Program-made: the position numbers and the translations under genes
Assembly (NCBI GenBank): GCA_964587175.1
Contig: CAZPKK010000009.1
Coordinates: 1 to 33,070 of the forward strand
DNA from: CALXVA01 sp964587175
GTDB lineage: Bacteria > Bacillota > Clostridia > TANB77 > CAG-508
Reading direction: 5' to 3'
Length of the DNA stretch: 33,070 nucleotides
In this document: piece after piece, positions 1-8,135 of the stretch
How the letters are laid out: each line of letters begins with the position of its first letter
Numbering within the stretch: the first letter of the stretch is position 1
Notes under the pieces: generated by a model
Seen by the model: only the letters and a program-made list of their open reading frames with translations
What the model was told of the DNA's origin: nothing
Database searches by the model: none

Positions 1-835
1 CTCTTGCTTGGTCTATTGCAATTTGAAGTCTATGTACTGCAATTGGATATTCTGCTCTTACATAAATATATCCTTTTTTTGCCCCCACTGCAAAACCGGC
101 TATTTCCATTGCTTCTAGTACCGCATGTGGGTCTCCTTCTAAAATACTTCTATCCATAAAAGCACCTGGGTCACCTTCATCTGCATTGCATACTACATAC
201 TTTTTCTCTCCTTCTGCATCTTTTGTTAGGTTCCATTTCTTCCCTGTTGGGAAACCAGCTCCCCCTCTACCTCTTAGTCCAGATTTATCAATTATATCTA
301 TTACTTGTTCTTGACTCATCTCTTTTAATACTTTTTCCAAAGCCTTATATCCATCAAAAGCAATGTATTCATCTATTTCCTCTGGATTTATAACTCCACA
401 ATTTTTCAAAGCAATTCTTTTTTGCTTTTTATAAAAGGTTAGGTCATCTAATTTATTCGCTTTACTTCCATCTATATCTTTACACAATAATCTATCAACA
501 ATTTTTCCTTCAATTATATGTGACTGTATAATCTCTTCGCAGTCTTCTGGTTTTACCATAGCATAAAAAGTATCTTCTGGGCGAATAATAACTATTGGCC
601 CTTTAGCACACAAACCAAAACATCCTGTTTTTATTACACGTACATTTTGAATTCCTTTTTCTTTAATTATTTTTTTAAAATTTTCTAATATTTGTGGCGA
701 TTTCGAAGAAGTACATCCAGTTCCATGACATACTAAAATATGCTTTTCTCTTGTATCTGCATTTATATTTTTTCTTAAATCTAATTCTCTTCTTTTTTCT
801 TCTCTTATCCTATTTATTTCTTCTACTGTCTTCAT
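1..835 (-). CDS. hydB: HydB/HndC-like NADH-binding flavoprotein subunit of an electron-bifurcating hydrogenase (partial)
   Basis: The C-terminus lies beyond the left edge; about 278 codons are visible. The first ~90 residues form a thioredoxin-like 2Fe-2S domain, seen as CHGTGC and then CFGLC. Then comes the NuoF-type flavin/NAD region with GLRGRGGAGFPTG and CNADEGDPGAF. An N-terminal ferredoxin domain fused to a NuoF core is the arrangement of HydB/HndC subunits in [FeFe]-hydrogenase and NADP-reducing hydrogenase complexes. Such subunits bind FMN and NAD(P)H and pass electrons to iron-sulfur centres in the cytoplasm. The ATG follows AAGGAGG closely. The HydC-like gene lies 159 bp upstream on the same strand, and a HydA-type catalytic subunit would be expected to the left of the window. 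A formate dehydrogenase-linked NuoF cannot be excluded. Confidence 0.88.
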   Translation of the reverse strand, partial: MKTVEEINRIREEKRRELDLRKNINADTREKHILVCHGTGCTSSKSPQILENFKKIIKEKGIQNVRVIKTGCFGLCAKGPIVIIRPEDTFYAMVKPEDCEEIIQSHIIEGKIVDRLLCKDIDGSKANKLDDLTFYKKQKRIALKNCGVINPEEIDEYIAFDGYKALEKVLKEMSQEQVIDIIDKSGLRGRGGAGFPTGKKWNLTKDAEGEKKYVVCNADEGDPGAFMDRSILEGDPHAVLEAMEIAGFAVGAKKGYIYVRAEYPIAVHRLQIAIDQAR

Positions 836-994
836 TTAAAGACCTCCTTATTAGTGTATTAGATATTAGTTAGTAGATGTATCTATTGTTCAAGCTACTT
901 GAAAAAAAATCACATTTAATTCTCCCAAACTAGCTGCTCGCGAAAAAATTAGCATATTGCTAGGAAAACCAAGTTTGACAACGCAAGATGCTGA
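836..994. other. Intergenic gap inside the hydrogenase operon
   Basis: These 159 bp separate the HydC-like and HydB-like genes. They contain short self-complementary stretches, such as TCAAGCTACTTGA near 889-901 and a pair of CTAG tetramers near 930-955. No convincing terminator, promoter or ORF is seen. The gap is longer than usual between these two subunits. Confidence 0.35.
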
Positions 995-1471
995 TTATTT
1001 CTCGAGCCCATATAAAACGTCGTCAAGCAACTTAACAGTCGCATTTCCATAAACCTCATCATTTACTGTAAATACAGGAGCTATTCCACATGCTCCAACA
1101 CATCTTGTTGTATCTATTGAAAATTTACCATCTTCACTTGTTTTTCCTTCTTCTAATTTTAATCTTTCTTTTAATCTATCAAGTATTGCTTGTGAGCCTT
1201 TTACAAAACACGCTGTACCCAAACACACAGAAATATTGTACTTTCCTTTAGGTTCTAGAGTAAATCTCGCATAGAATGTAATAACTCCATAAATTTCAGC
1301 CATTGGAATATCTAAATATTTTGAAACTTCTTCCTGTGCCACTTTAGGAATATATCCATATTTTTCTTGAATTTCGTTTAAAATTTGTATCAAATTATCT
1401 TTTTCTTTCTTATACTGTTCCATTATTTCATTTACTTCTTTTCTTATTTTGTTTTCCACACATTCACACAT
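995..1471 (-). CDS. hydC: NuoE/HydC-like 2Fe-2S thioredoxin-fold subunit
   Basis: This 158-aa protein has the length and fold signature of the NuoE/HydC/HndA family. A helical N-terminal half (residues ~25-60, including the conserved QEKYGYIPKVAQ stretch) is followed by a thioredoxin-like domain. Its four cysteine ligands for a 2Fe-2S cluster are visible in CLGTAC and, about 40 residues later, CVGAC. In bifurcating hydrogenases this subunit relays electrons between the flavoprotein HydB and the catalytic subunit. HydB lies directly downstream on the same strand, so the two are probably co-transcribed. The start chosen has GAGAGG about 13 nt upstream; an internal Met at residue 17 is a possible alternative. 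Confidence 0.88.
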   Translation of the reverse strand: MCECVENKIRKEVNEIMEQYKKEKDNLIQILNEIQEKYGYIPKVAQEEVSKYLDIPMAEIYGVITFYARFTLEPKGKYNISVCLGTACFVKGSQAILDRLKERLKLEEGKTSEDGKFSIDTTRCVGACGIAPVFTVNDEVYGNATVKLLDDVLYGLEK

Positions 1472-1661
1472 TTTATCAATTACATCCTCTCTTGTTCACA
1501 ATTACATAAAATTTCTTCCAAGTAATCTCTATATATCGCATTTGCCTTTCTGTATTATATCAAATAGATTTATTTTATACAACGAATTTTCGACATTTTA
1601 TTTGCAAGATTATCTACCTCAAACCATCTATTTCAAAAAAACTACCAATTATTTATTTCTT

Positions 1662-1690
1662 ATGACTTTTTTGCTTTTTATTGATATAAT
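1662..1690 (+). promoter_or_regulatory. Sigma-A-type promoter for the LytTR/DUF3021 operon
   Basis: A weak -35 (ATGACT, 1662-1667), a 17-nt spacer and a perfect -10 TATAAT (1685-1690) lie about 60 bp upstream of the LytTR gene. Confidence 0.55.
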
Positions 1691-1751
1691 ATTTTTAACA
1701 AAATTTATTTTTAATTGTTTAAATTAGTTTTTAAAAAAGGAGATTTAGAAT

Positions 1752-2192
1752 ATGAATGTTGAAGTAATCATCGATTCAAAATATTCAGAACCTAAAATTG
1801 TAATATATACAGATAAGCTTTCCGAAAACATCTCATCTTTAATAGAACAGATTAAGGAAACTGATATATCATCAATAAATGGTTTTTTAGGTGACACCGT
1901 ATGTATATTAGATTTGCAAGATATATATTTATTTTACTCCGAAGAAGGAAAAGTTTTTGCAAAAACTTCTGACAACACTTATGCCGTGAAGTATAAATTA
2001 TATGAATTAGAAAATATCCTTTCAAATAAGGATTTTGTAAGAATTTCTAATTCAGAAATAATTAACTTTAAAAAAGTAAAAAATTTAGATTTTGCTTTTA
2101 TTGGAACAATAAAGATAAATTTTTTAAATGATACTTATACATATACATCAAGAAGATTTATAAAAAAGATTAAAGAATATTTGAATTTATAA
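1752..2192 (+). CDS. LytTR-domain DNA-binding regulator without receiver domain
   Basis: This 146-aa protein has a short N-terminal segment (about 45 residues) and a C-terminal LytTR DNA-binding domain from about residue 50. Recognisable elements are the LQDIYLFYSEEGKVFA strand pair, the YELENIL helix and FVRISNSEIINFKKV, which matches the F-x-R-x-x-x-S-x-x-x-N core of LytTR proteins. There is no receiver domain. Stand-alone LytTR proteins of this size typically pair with a DUF3021 membrane protein, and such a gene follows 18 bp downstream. In known LytTR regulatory systems the membrane partner inhibits the regulator. The ATG is preceded by AAAAAAGGAG. The signal sensed is unknown. Confidence 0.85.
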   Translation: MNVEVIIDSKYSEPKIVIYTDKLSENISSLIEQIKETDISSINGFLGDTVCILDLQDIYLFYSEEGKVFAKTSDNTYAVKYKLYELENILSNKDFVRISNSEIINFKKVKNLDFAFIGTIKINFLNDTYTYTSRRFIKKIKEYLNL

Positions 2193-2210
2193 TGGGAGGG
2201 GGTTTTGATT

Positions 2211-2669
2211 ATGAAATTATCAAAGAAAATTTTAAAATCTTTACTTGCATTACCAATAAGTGCATTTATGATACTAATGATATATTCTTTTATGTATTTA
2301 GCTTTGGGTGAAGAATTGTATACCATTGAAATAGAAGCATTAAAAGACTTTTATGTTTTAATTAAGGAATTTTTGGTACTAGCAACATCAATACTTATTG
2401 CAATATTTGTTTTTCAAATTTCATATGAAAATATAAAAGAAAAAGAAAATAAGGCATCTATTAGGATATTACATATGCTTATACTATTTATCTTTTCAGC
2501 TTTATTACCTATTATACTTGCTTACTATTTACTAGCTGATTTAGAATTATTTAGTTATGTTTTTTTAATATTATGGTCTATAATTGTTGCTATTATAGCA
2601 TTAATATTTGCAGTAAAAGATTTTATAGACGTATGGATTATAAATAGGAAATTGAATAAAAAGAATTAA
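2211..2669 (+). CDS. DUF3021-like four-helix membrane protein, probable LytTR partner
   Basis: The gene encodes 153 aa with four hydrophobic segments, at about residues 8-30, 48-68, 82-105 and 112-136. It ends in a basic tail. Size, topology and position directly after a LytTR gene match the DUF3021 family, whose members act as membrane-bound antagonists or sensors for their regulator. I place the start at the ATG at 2211, about 8 nt after a very strong GGGAGGGGG (2194-2202). An in-frame TTG at 2205 would sit too close to that site. A strong terminator follows, so the two genes form a closed operon. Confidence 0.75.
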   Translation: MKLSKKILKSLLALPISAFMILMIYSFMYLALGEELYTIEIEALKDFYVLIKEFLVLATSILIAIFVFQISYENIKEKENKASIRILHMLILFIFSALLPIILAYYLLADLELFSYVFLILWSIIVAIIALIFAVKDFIDVWIINRKLNKKN

Positions 2670-2679
2670 TATTTTTCAC

Positions 2680-2720
2680 AAAACAGTAGGGATAATTTTA
2701 AATCTCCCTACTGTTTTACT
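2680..2720. terminator. Bidirectional Rho-independent terminator
   Basis: Arms of 13 bp, AAAACAGTAGGGA (2680-2692) and TCCCTACTGTTTT (2705-2717), are perfectly complementary with a 12-nt loop and A/T-rich flanks. It lies between the convergent LytTR operon and the DUF3048 gene and can serve both. Confidence 0.85.
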
Positions 2721-2803
2721 TTATTTAATATTTTTTATACAAAACATCACCTTAACTTATCACAGAACAATAGAACAAAGTTTTTCGTTCCCATAATCCA
2801 CCA

Positions 2804-3871
2804 CTATTCAAATTTCACCTCAGCATCTATTGGACAAATTTGTATAAATGTCTTTCCATCATTCACATCAATTTCGTTTCCTTCTAAGTCTTTATACACT
2901 GTTTTCCCAGATCTAGATGTTTTTGTACATGTAATTGGGATAATCTTTCCATTTGTGATATAATATCCATCCAATTCTTTTATATTATCTAGTGTTTGTC
3001 TTCCTTTGTTTGTTCCATCATCTAGAGTACTATTTTTCGCAAAAGTTACAATTATATTTTTTGTAGTTACAGTTTCTCCTGTATTCCAATCAACTTGTTT
3101 TTCTCCCCTAGAATAACGAACATACTCTTTTATTTCTTCGTCATATTCATATGTAACAACATTTGAAGTTGAATATGGAATTGTAACAGTATTTGCTACT
3201 TCACCATCTTCTAAATTCACTTCAGATACTACATAATTCAAGACAGTATCATCATCTTGTTTTGTTGTTCTATAACCTTCTCTTTCAGCAATACTTAATA
3301 TATTTTCTGTGCTTGTTGCAACATTATGTGGAGAATATTTGTCTGTAACTCTCCAAAATGATGTTGAGCTTTCATAAATACCATTTATATTGTCTACGCC
3401 TAAAGTTGATATGTCAGATTGTGACTGAGGGCTCCAGCCATAATGTACATATATTGCATCATTTTCTAAAGCATAGTCTAAGAAATAATGTCTAGCACTT
3501 CTTATTGGACCTATTTTATCTAAATCCTCATCTTGAAGTATTAACATTAATCTTGTTTCTCCACCTTCCACAATTATTTCATACACAATATCAGCTTCTA
3601 AAAGCCCTGCTTGAGGCATTGCATCAACATGATTATCTATCATAACAGCTATTGGTCTTGAGTCTCCTGATAATGTTTCTGGAGTAGCAACTATTACCTC
3701 TTGTGCCTCATCCGAAATCTCTTCATTTACATTTGCATTTGCTATTTCTGTATTTTCGTTTAAGATTTTTAACGCAAATAACCCTGCTGCAATAATTATA
3801 AGTATAATAAGTACAATTACAAATACTTTTGTGCTAGTCATTTTAGAATTTTTAGCTTTTGTAGCTCTCAT
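2804..3871 (-). CDS. DUF3048 (YerB-like) membrane-anchored extracytoplasmic protein
   Basis: The protein has about 355 aa. A basic N-terminus precedes one transmembrane segment (about residues 15-37 from the chosen Met), then a short acidic linker. The DUF3048 N-terminal domain follows, with RPIAVMIDNHVDAMPQAGL, the GGETR motif and KIGPIRSARHYF. The C-terminal DUF3048_C domain ends near the stop. The family includes Bacillus YerB and its molecular function is not established; the sequence suggests a domain exposed outside the membrane. I prefer the ATG at 3871, which has AGGGGG 10 nt upstream. A TTG at 3877 lies only 4 nt from the same site. Neighbours on the minus strand are sporulation and envelope genes, but no functional link is evident. 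Confidence 0.82.
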   Translation of the reverse strand: MRATKAKNSKMTSTKVFVIVLIILIIIAAGLFALKILNENTEIANANVNEEISDEAQEVIVATPETLSGDSRPIAVMIDNHVDAMPQAGLLEADIVYEIIVEGGETRLMLILQDEDLDKIGPIRSARHYFLDYALENDAIYVHYGWSPQSQSDISTLGVDNINGIYESSTSFWRVTDKYSPHNVATSTENILSIAEREGYRTTKQDDDTVLNYVVSEVNLEDGEVANTVTIPYSTSNVVTYEYDEEIKEYVRYSRGEKQVDWNTGETVTTKNIIVTFAKNSTLDDGTNKGRQTLDNIKELDGYYITNGKIIPITCTKTSRSGKTVYKDLEGNEIDVNDGKTFIQICPIDAEVKFE

Positions 3872-3932
3872 TTTCAACTATCCCCCTAAAATTTATTGTT
3901 TATCTTTAATCTGCCCTGTATCAATTTTCTTT

Positions 3933-5243
3933 TTATATGTTTACAAATCCTAGTGCAATTCCATAAATAATAAGTATCATTATTATTCCTACACATGCAC
4001 TAAACACTACCTCCGAAACCTTATGCGCTTTTGCTTCAACTCTGCTTGCTGCTACTAGTATCGAAAGTACAAGTGATAGTGTAAGAATTACTATACTAAC
4101 AGCTTCATTGCTAGTTATGTTATCTACCATAAGCCAGATTATTGTATTTGTTGCAAAGGCTAATGTAGTAAATCCACTAGGCATGAACTTATGATTTAAT
4201 CCTTTATGCTTATTTGTTCTTGCTATTGCAATTAGAGCAACTATTGCTATAACTATAATTACAATAGCAGCGAAAGCCAAATGAATTGGTGAAGTTGCCA
4301 CATTTTTTATAAAATTAAGTCCAATATCACTTATCTTATCAAAAAATAGGAAATATGCTACTATTACAGCGTTAATTGCAGTTATAACCACACCACCTGC
4401 AGCTACATCTTTAGCAATTTTTGCTTTTGGGTGATATACATCTACATATAAGTCAACAACTGTTTCAATAGCAGTGTTGCACATCTCTGCAAATAATATT
4501 AATATAATTGTAAATAAAAAACATAAGAATTCAGCTCTACTCAAATCAAAAAATAGACTTATTATTACAACTAACACCGCTATTATTAGTTGTATTTTCA
4601 CATTTCTTTGTGTTGTAGTTGCATATATTATTCCATCTATCGCATTTTTCCACGCATCTAAAAAATTGCTATTCGATGTTTTTTGTGGGTTGTTTTTCCC
4701 TTGATTTTTTATTTTTTCAACCTCTTCTTCCTCTTTATTTGTGTCTGCTTCTCTTTTTATACCTAAATTTGATAAAACAGCTTCCTCTTTTTGGCGCATT
4801 ATTTTTTTATCCTCTTCTTCTATATGGTCATATCCCATTAAATGATAGAACCCATGCACTACCATATATGCAAGTTCTCTTTCAAAACTATGGCCATATT
4901 CCTCAGCCTGTTCATATACCTTAGGAATTGATATTACAATATCTCCTAAAATATCTCCCTGCAAACTTATATCTGTATTTTTGGCTTTTCCCTCTAAAAA
5001 ACTACGTAATTCATCTTTCTCAAACATAGGAAAAGAAAGTACATCAGTAGGTCTGTCTATACTTCTATATTGTTTGTTTATTTTCTCAATCTCAGTTGAT
5101 TCTGTTAATGTAATACTTATATAGAGTTTAGTTTTGTCCAAATTTTCTGTTTTAAAGCATTCTTTTACAACCTTTTTTATAGTACTTTCATATCCTTTAT
5201 TTTTTTCTATGTTCTTATATATAATTTCGCAATTTTCTTCCAT
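3933..5243 (-). CDS. ybeY: Triple fusion: YbeY endoribonuclease - DgkA-type lipid kinase - PAP2-like domain
   Basis: One 436-aa reading frame carries three modules. Residues ~1-160 are YbeY, the rRNA-maturation RNase, with zinc ligands H130, H134 and H140 in HGFYHLMGYDH. Residues ~160-192 are a charged, low-complexity linker. Residues ~193-305 are a DgkA-type integral membrane kinase (undecaprenol or diacylglycerol kinase) with EMCNTAIE (253-260) and AKDVAAGG. Residues ~315-436 are a four-helix PAP2-like domain with MPSGFTT (354-360) and SR(x5)HxxxE (400-411). Canonical PAP2 phosphatases have PSGH and SRx5HxxxD, so two catalytic positions are altered (H to F, D to E) and activity is doubtful. 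ybeY and dgkA are adjacent separate genes in many Bacillota. A good RBS (AAAAAGGA) precedes the ATG. The fusion would tether YbeY to the membrane. Confidence 0.9.
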   Translation of the reverse strand: MEENCEIIYKNIEKNKGYESTIKKVVKECFKTENLDKTKLYISITLTESTEIEKINKQYRSIDRPTDVLSFPMFEKDELRSFLEGKAKNTDISLQGDILGDIVISIPKVYEQAEEYGHSFERELAYMVVHGFYHLMGYDHIEEEDKKIMRQKEEAVLSNLGIKREADTNKEEEEVEKIKNQGKNNPQKTSNSNFLDAWKNAIDGIIYATTTQRNVKIQLIIAVLVVIISLFFDLSRAEFLCFLFTIILILFAEMCNTAIETVVDLYVDVYHPKAKIAKDVAAGGVVITAINAVIVAYFLFFDKISDIGLNFIKNVATSPIHLAFAAIVIIVIAIVALIAIARTNKHKGLNHKFMPSGFTTLAFATNTIIWLMVDNITSNEAVSIVILTLSLVLSILVAASRVEAKAHKVSEVVFSACVGIIMILIIYGIALGFVNI

Positions 5244-5291
5244 ACATTAATCCTTTTTGTTTATATTTTTTCTCATCTAACTAGCATATAC

Positions 5292-6518
5292 TTATACTGC
5301 CTTTTTTCTAGCTCTTGTTTTTTTCTTCTTTTTTTGTACTTTGCTATAGTTTCCTTCTGATGAATATGAATTTAACAAACTTCTCATTGCGCCCAATTCT
5401 ACCAATTTGTCTTTATAAAATTTTATTATTTTATAATATCTATTCTCATTATCATATACTTTTTGCAAATCACTTCTTATAAACAAAATTTCTTTTTGTT
5501 TAATGTATTCATCATAATTGCTATCTTTAATTTTTTCTATTTCCTTATATTCGTTCCAGAAATTCTTAAATTTTTCTTTTTTTGCAGGCTTTTCCCAGTA
5601 TATCTTTGTACTTAAAAGTTTAACATTATACTCCTCAATTAACCATATTAAAAGTGAATATGCTTTTTCTTGTTTTCTTACCATCTTTGTATCAACTATT
5701 AGATTTCTCGTATCATCTAATAATTTCATATAACATTGCTCTGCTACTACTAATGGTAAGCTATGAGTAAATAATTTTCTACTTAAACCTAGCAAAATCA
5801 TATTCTTTTCTATAATATCATTTTGGTCTAATTTTCCTACTGAAAACCTGTCAAAATTTTCAAATTCATCTAATATTTCTCTGTATGTATCATTTGGCTC
5901 AAGTTCAAATTTTATAGGTAAAATATTTGATATGTATTCTTCTAAAGCTTTAAATATCTTATTATATATGTCCTGTCTTTCTGCATCTAAAAGAGTATCT
6001 GAAAGCCTTATAGAATAATGTTTTAGTAAGCCTTTATATAGCATCTCTGATTCTGTAATATAAAATTTCTTGTATTTTGCTATTACTTTTGGCTTTTCAT
6101 TTAAAATATTTTGATAATCCAATCCTATTAAATAAATTTGTTTTTTATATTTATATTCTGTATATCCGATTTCTTTCAAATGAGTAATCATATAGTATTG
6201 TGACAAAGCTTCTTTCTCAAATTCGTTCGCTGTATCATTTTTTACTTTTTTATAAATTGTGTCCATTATATGTTTATCAATAGCTTCTAAATATAGAGCA
6301 TAAGTATCATCTAGCTTTTTAGTAAGTGCTTCTTTTTTATCTTGGTCTTCTGTATTGTTTAGCATTTCAAAAGCTTTTATCACATTATTTCTCTTAATTG
6401 AAATTATCATACCATTAAAACCTATTTTAGTTGGTATCAATAATTTGCTTATCGTGTTAGTAATTTTAGAAAAAAATGTTTTTTCTGAATCATAAATTCT
6501 TAAACTTTTTTCTTCCAT
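5292..6518 (-). CDS. Unrecognised 408-aa protein in the yqfD-ybeY interval
   Basis: I do not recognise a family. The protein appears soluble and mostly alpha-helical and rich in Lys, Glu, Tyr and Ile, with many heptad-like stretches in residues 45-130 and 330-380. There is no convincing signal peptide; the stretch at residues 20-42 (LLIPTKIGFNGMIISI) is only mildly hydrophobic. The last ~15 residues are strongly basic (KKKKKKTRARKK), which could bind nucleic acid or acidic lipid. An RBS (AAAGGAATG) lies upstream. It sits 48 bp from the ybeY fusion and 45 bp from yqfD on the same strand. In Bacillus-type genomes phoH usually occupies this place; here no Walker motif is seen, so it is not PhoH. 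Confidence 0.8.
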   Translation of the reverse strand: MEEKSLRIYDSEKTFFSKITNTISKLLIPTKIGFNGMIISIKRNNVIKAFEMLNNTEDQDKKEALTKKLDDTYALYLEAIDKHIMDTIYKKVKNDTANEFEKEALSQYYMITHLKEIGYTEYKYKKQIYLIGLDYQNILNEKPKVIAKYKKFYITESEMLYKGLLKHYSIRLSDTLLDAERQDIYNKIFKALEEYISNILPIKFELEPNDTYREILDEFENFDRFSVGKLDQNDIIEKNMILLGLSRKLFTHSLPLVVAEQCYMKLLDDTRNLIVDTKMVRKQEKAYSLLIWLIEEYNVKLLSTKIYWEKPAKKEKFKNFWNEYKEIEKIKDSNYDEYIKQKEILFIRSDLQKVYDNENRYYKIIKFYKDKLVELGAMRSLLNSYSSEGNYSKVQKKKKKTRARKKAV

Positions 6519-6563
6519 TTTATCATTCCTTTCTTTTCATTCGTGTAATCTACTAAATGTTAT

Positions 6564-7745
6564 TTAAAAAACTATTTCTTCTTCTATTCCTATATTTTCC
6601 TCAACTTCGTAGGTTACTTCTACTTCAATATAATCTGCTTCCTGTTTTACATTTACTTTTTTATCTAATATTTCTTTTCCTTCAAGTTCATCTTTTAAAT
6701 CTTCGCTAGCTCGTTCTATTCCTATTTGTTCCGCTCCTTCTATACTATGTATAACAACTATTTCTTCATATTCTTTATATGTATATTTTATAATCTCAAT
6801 TGGCAAATAGAAATCTGAAAATAGTTTTAATTTTTTATACATCTCTATTGTATCATATTTTTCGAAATTTGGAACACTTTTATGCAAATTTATTTGAAAA
6901 TTATTTATTTTTACGGAAAATCCATTTTCTTCATTTCCTGTCTCTTGTTTTTGCGTCTCTTTTAAATATACTGTTTGTGTACTTGTATACCACACTTTTG
7001 CCTGAATCTCGCCCTGTGCATGCACATATCTTGCTTCAGTATATTTTCCCTCCATTGTTCCTGAAATAATAATATCACCTTTTGTTACAACATCTCCCTC
7101 AGATACTAGGGGTGTACCATTTTGAGCACTCACTTTTATTATTATTGCATCTTTATCAGCAACTATATTACAATATTCATCATCATCTACAATATCTGGT
7201 TTTTCATCTGCTTCCACTATTTCTATTATGGCATTTGTTCCCCTAATACTTATTCCAACCCAAGCCACATCATCTCTTTCTAGTCTTATTGTATTTATTA
7301 TTTTGTCTGTATCAATACTCCCCTTCGATTTTCCTATTGCTAGACCTTCACTTTTAACTAATTCTAATATTTCATCTGCATTTATTGTCTCAGTTCCTAC
7401 TACTTCAATATTCCATATAAAATTTGATAATCCTAATATAATCCAAAATACAATTATTAATAATATTATAAAAAATTTTCTTTTCTTATATTTTTTTATT
7501 GTAAAAGGTAATCCATTTTTTCCTTCTAATTTTATCTTACACTTCGTTTCTTTACAAATTTCTCTTAGTTCTTTAAATCTTTTTGCCTCAACACTTGCAT
7601 GTAATGTTATAGAGTCTTGTCTTTGTAAATTCCACAAAAGTATTTGTTCATTTGTGCAAATATTTATAAATCTTTCTATATAATATCCTTCCACTTTTAT
7701 ATCTACATATCCAAACACATATTGCAATATTTTATTTGAATTCAA
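6564..7745 (-). CDS. yqfD: Sporulation protein YqfD
   Basis: The protein has 393 aa, close to the usual length of YqfD. An N-terminal cytoplasmic domain (~1-88) precedes one transmembrane helix at about 90-112 (FFIILLIIVFWIILGLSNF). A large extracytoplasmic part follows with the IEVVGTETINADEIL and WVGISIRGTNAIIEIVE segments typical of the family. The start is most likely the TTG at 7745, with AGGAGG and a 7-nt spacer; the GTG two codons earlier abuts the ribosome site. YqfD is a sigma-E-dependent mother-cell protein linked to late sporulation, and it follows yqfC here as in other spore formers. Confidence 0.92.
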   Translation of the reverse strand: MNSNKILQYVFGYVDIKVEGYYIERFINICTNEQILLWNLQRQDSITLHASVEAKRFKELREICKETKCKIKLEGKNGLPFTIKKYKKRKFFIILLIIVFWIILGLSNFIWNIEVVGTETINADEILELVKSEGLAIGKSKGSIDTDKIINTIRLERDDVAWVGISIRGTNAIIEIVEADEKPDIVDDDEYCNIVADKDAIIIKVSAQNGTPLVSEGDVVTKGDIIISGTMEGKYTEARYVHAQGEIQAKVWYTSTQTVYLKETQKQETGNEENGFSVKINNFQINLHKSVPNFEKYDTIEMYKKLKLFSDFYLPIEIIKYTYKEYEEIVVIHSIEGAEQIGIERASEDLKDELEGKEILDKKVNVKQEADYIEVEVTYEVEENIGIEEEIVF

Positions 7746-7797
7746 AGCCACACCTCCTGATGAAAAATATTACTAAAGATTTTTTAAATTTTTAATA

Positions 7798-8097
7798 TCA
7801 TGAATTTACTTCATTTTCTTCATCTTCTGTTAAGCTTTCAAAATCGATACTGTCTATCTGCCCAGTAATTAATAAATCATCACTGGTCATCTCTTCAAGA
7901 TTTAAATTAAAACCATTAATATTGATAATTCCTATATAAGTATTTAGCCTAACAAAATAATCTTGGTATTCTAATATACCTTTATAATTTTCAACAAGAA
8001 CTCTCTCAAAGCCTACAGCTGTAATTTTAGGATTATTTGTACTAAGTTCAACAGGTATTTCCAAAATTTCATCTAATTTTCTTGCTTTTCTTCTCAT
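7798..8097 (-). CDS. yqfC: Sporulation protein YqfC (YabP/YqfC family)
   Basis: The 99-aa product has the length and order of conserved segments of the YabP/YqfC family: KLDEILEIPVEL near the N-terminus, then FERVLVENYKGILEYQDYFVRL, the GIININGFNL strand pair and LLITGQIDSIDF at the end. The ATG at 8097 has AGAAGGAGG 5 nt upstream, clearly better than the in-frame ATG 42 nt earlier, which would also overlap the preceding gene. yqfC and yqfD are co-transcribed in the mother cell during sporulation in Bacillus. The upstream pdaA-like stop lies only 38 bp away, so the three genes probably form one unit. Confidence 0.92.
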   Translation of the reverse strand: MRRKARKLDEILEIPVELSTNNPKITAVGFERVLVENYKGILEYQDYFVRLNTYIGIININGFNLNLEEMTSDDLLITGQIDSIDFESLTEDEENEVNS

Positions 8098-8135
8098 TTT
8101 TCCTCCTTCTGAAACAATGAAGCGATTCCATCGTT

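Noticed and set aside
1449..1727. 92-aa plus-strand ORF upstream of the LytTR gene
   Set aside because: Starts inside the HydC-like gene, has no RBS, runs through the promoter at 1662-1690 and has a composition typical of random AT-rich sequence.
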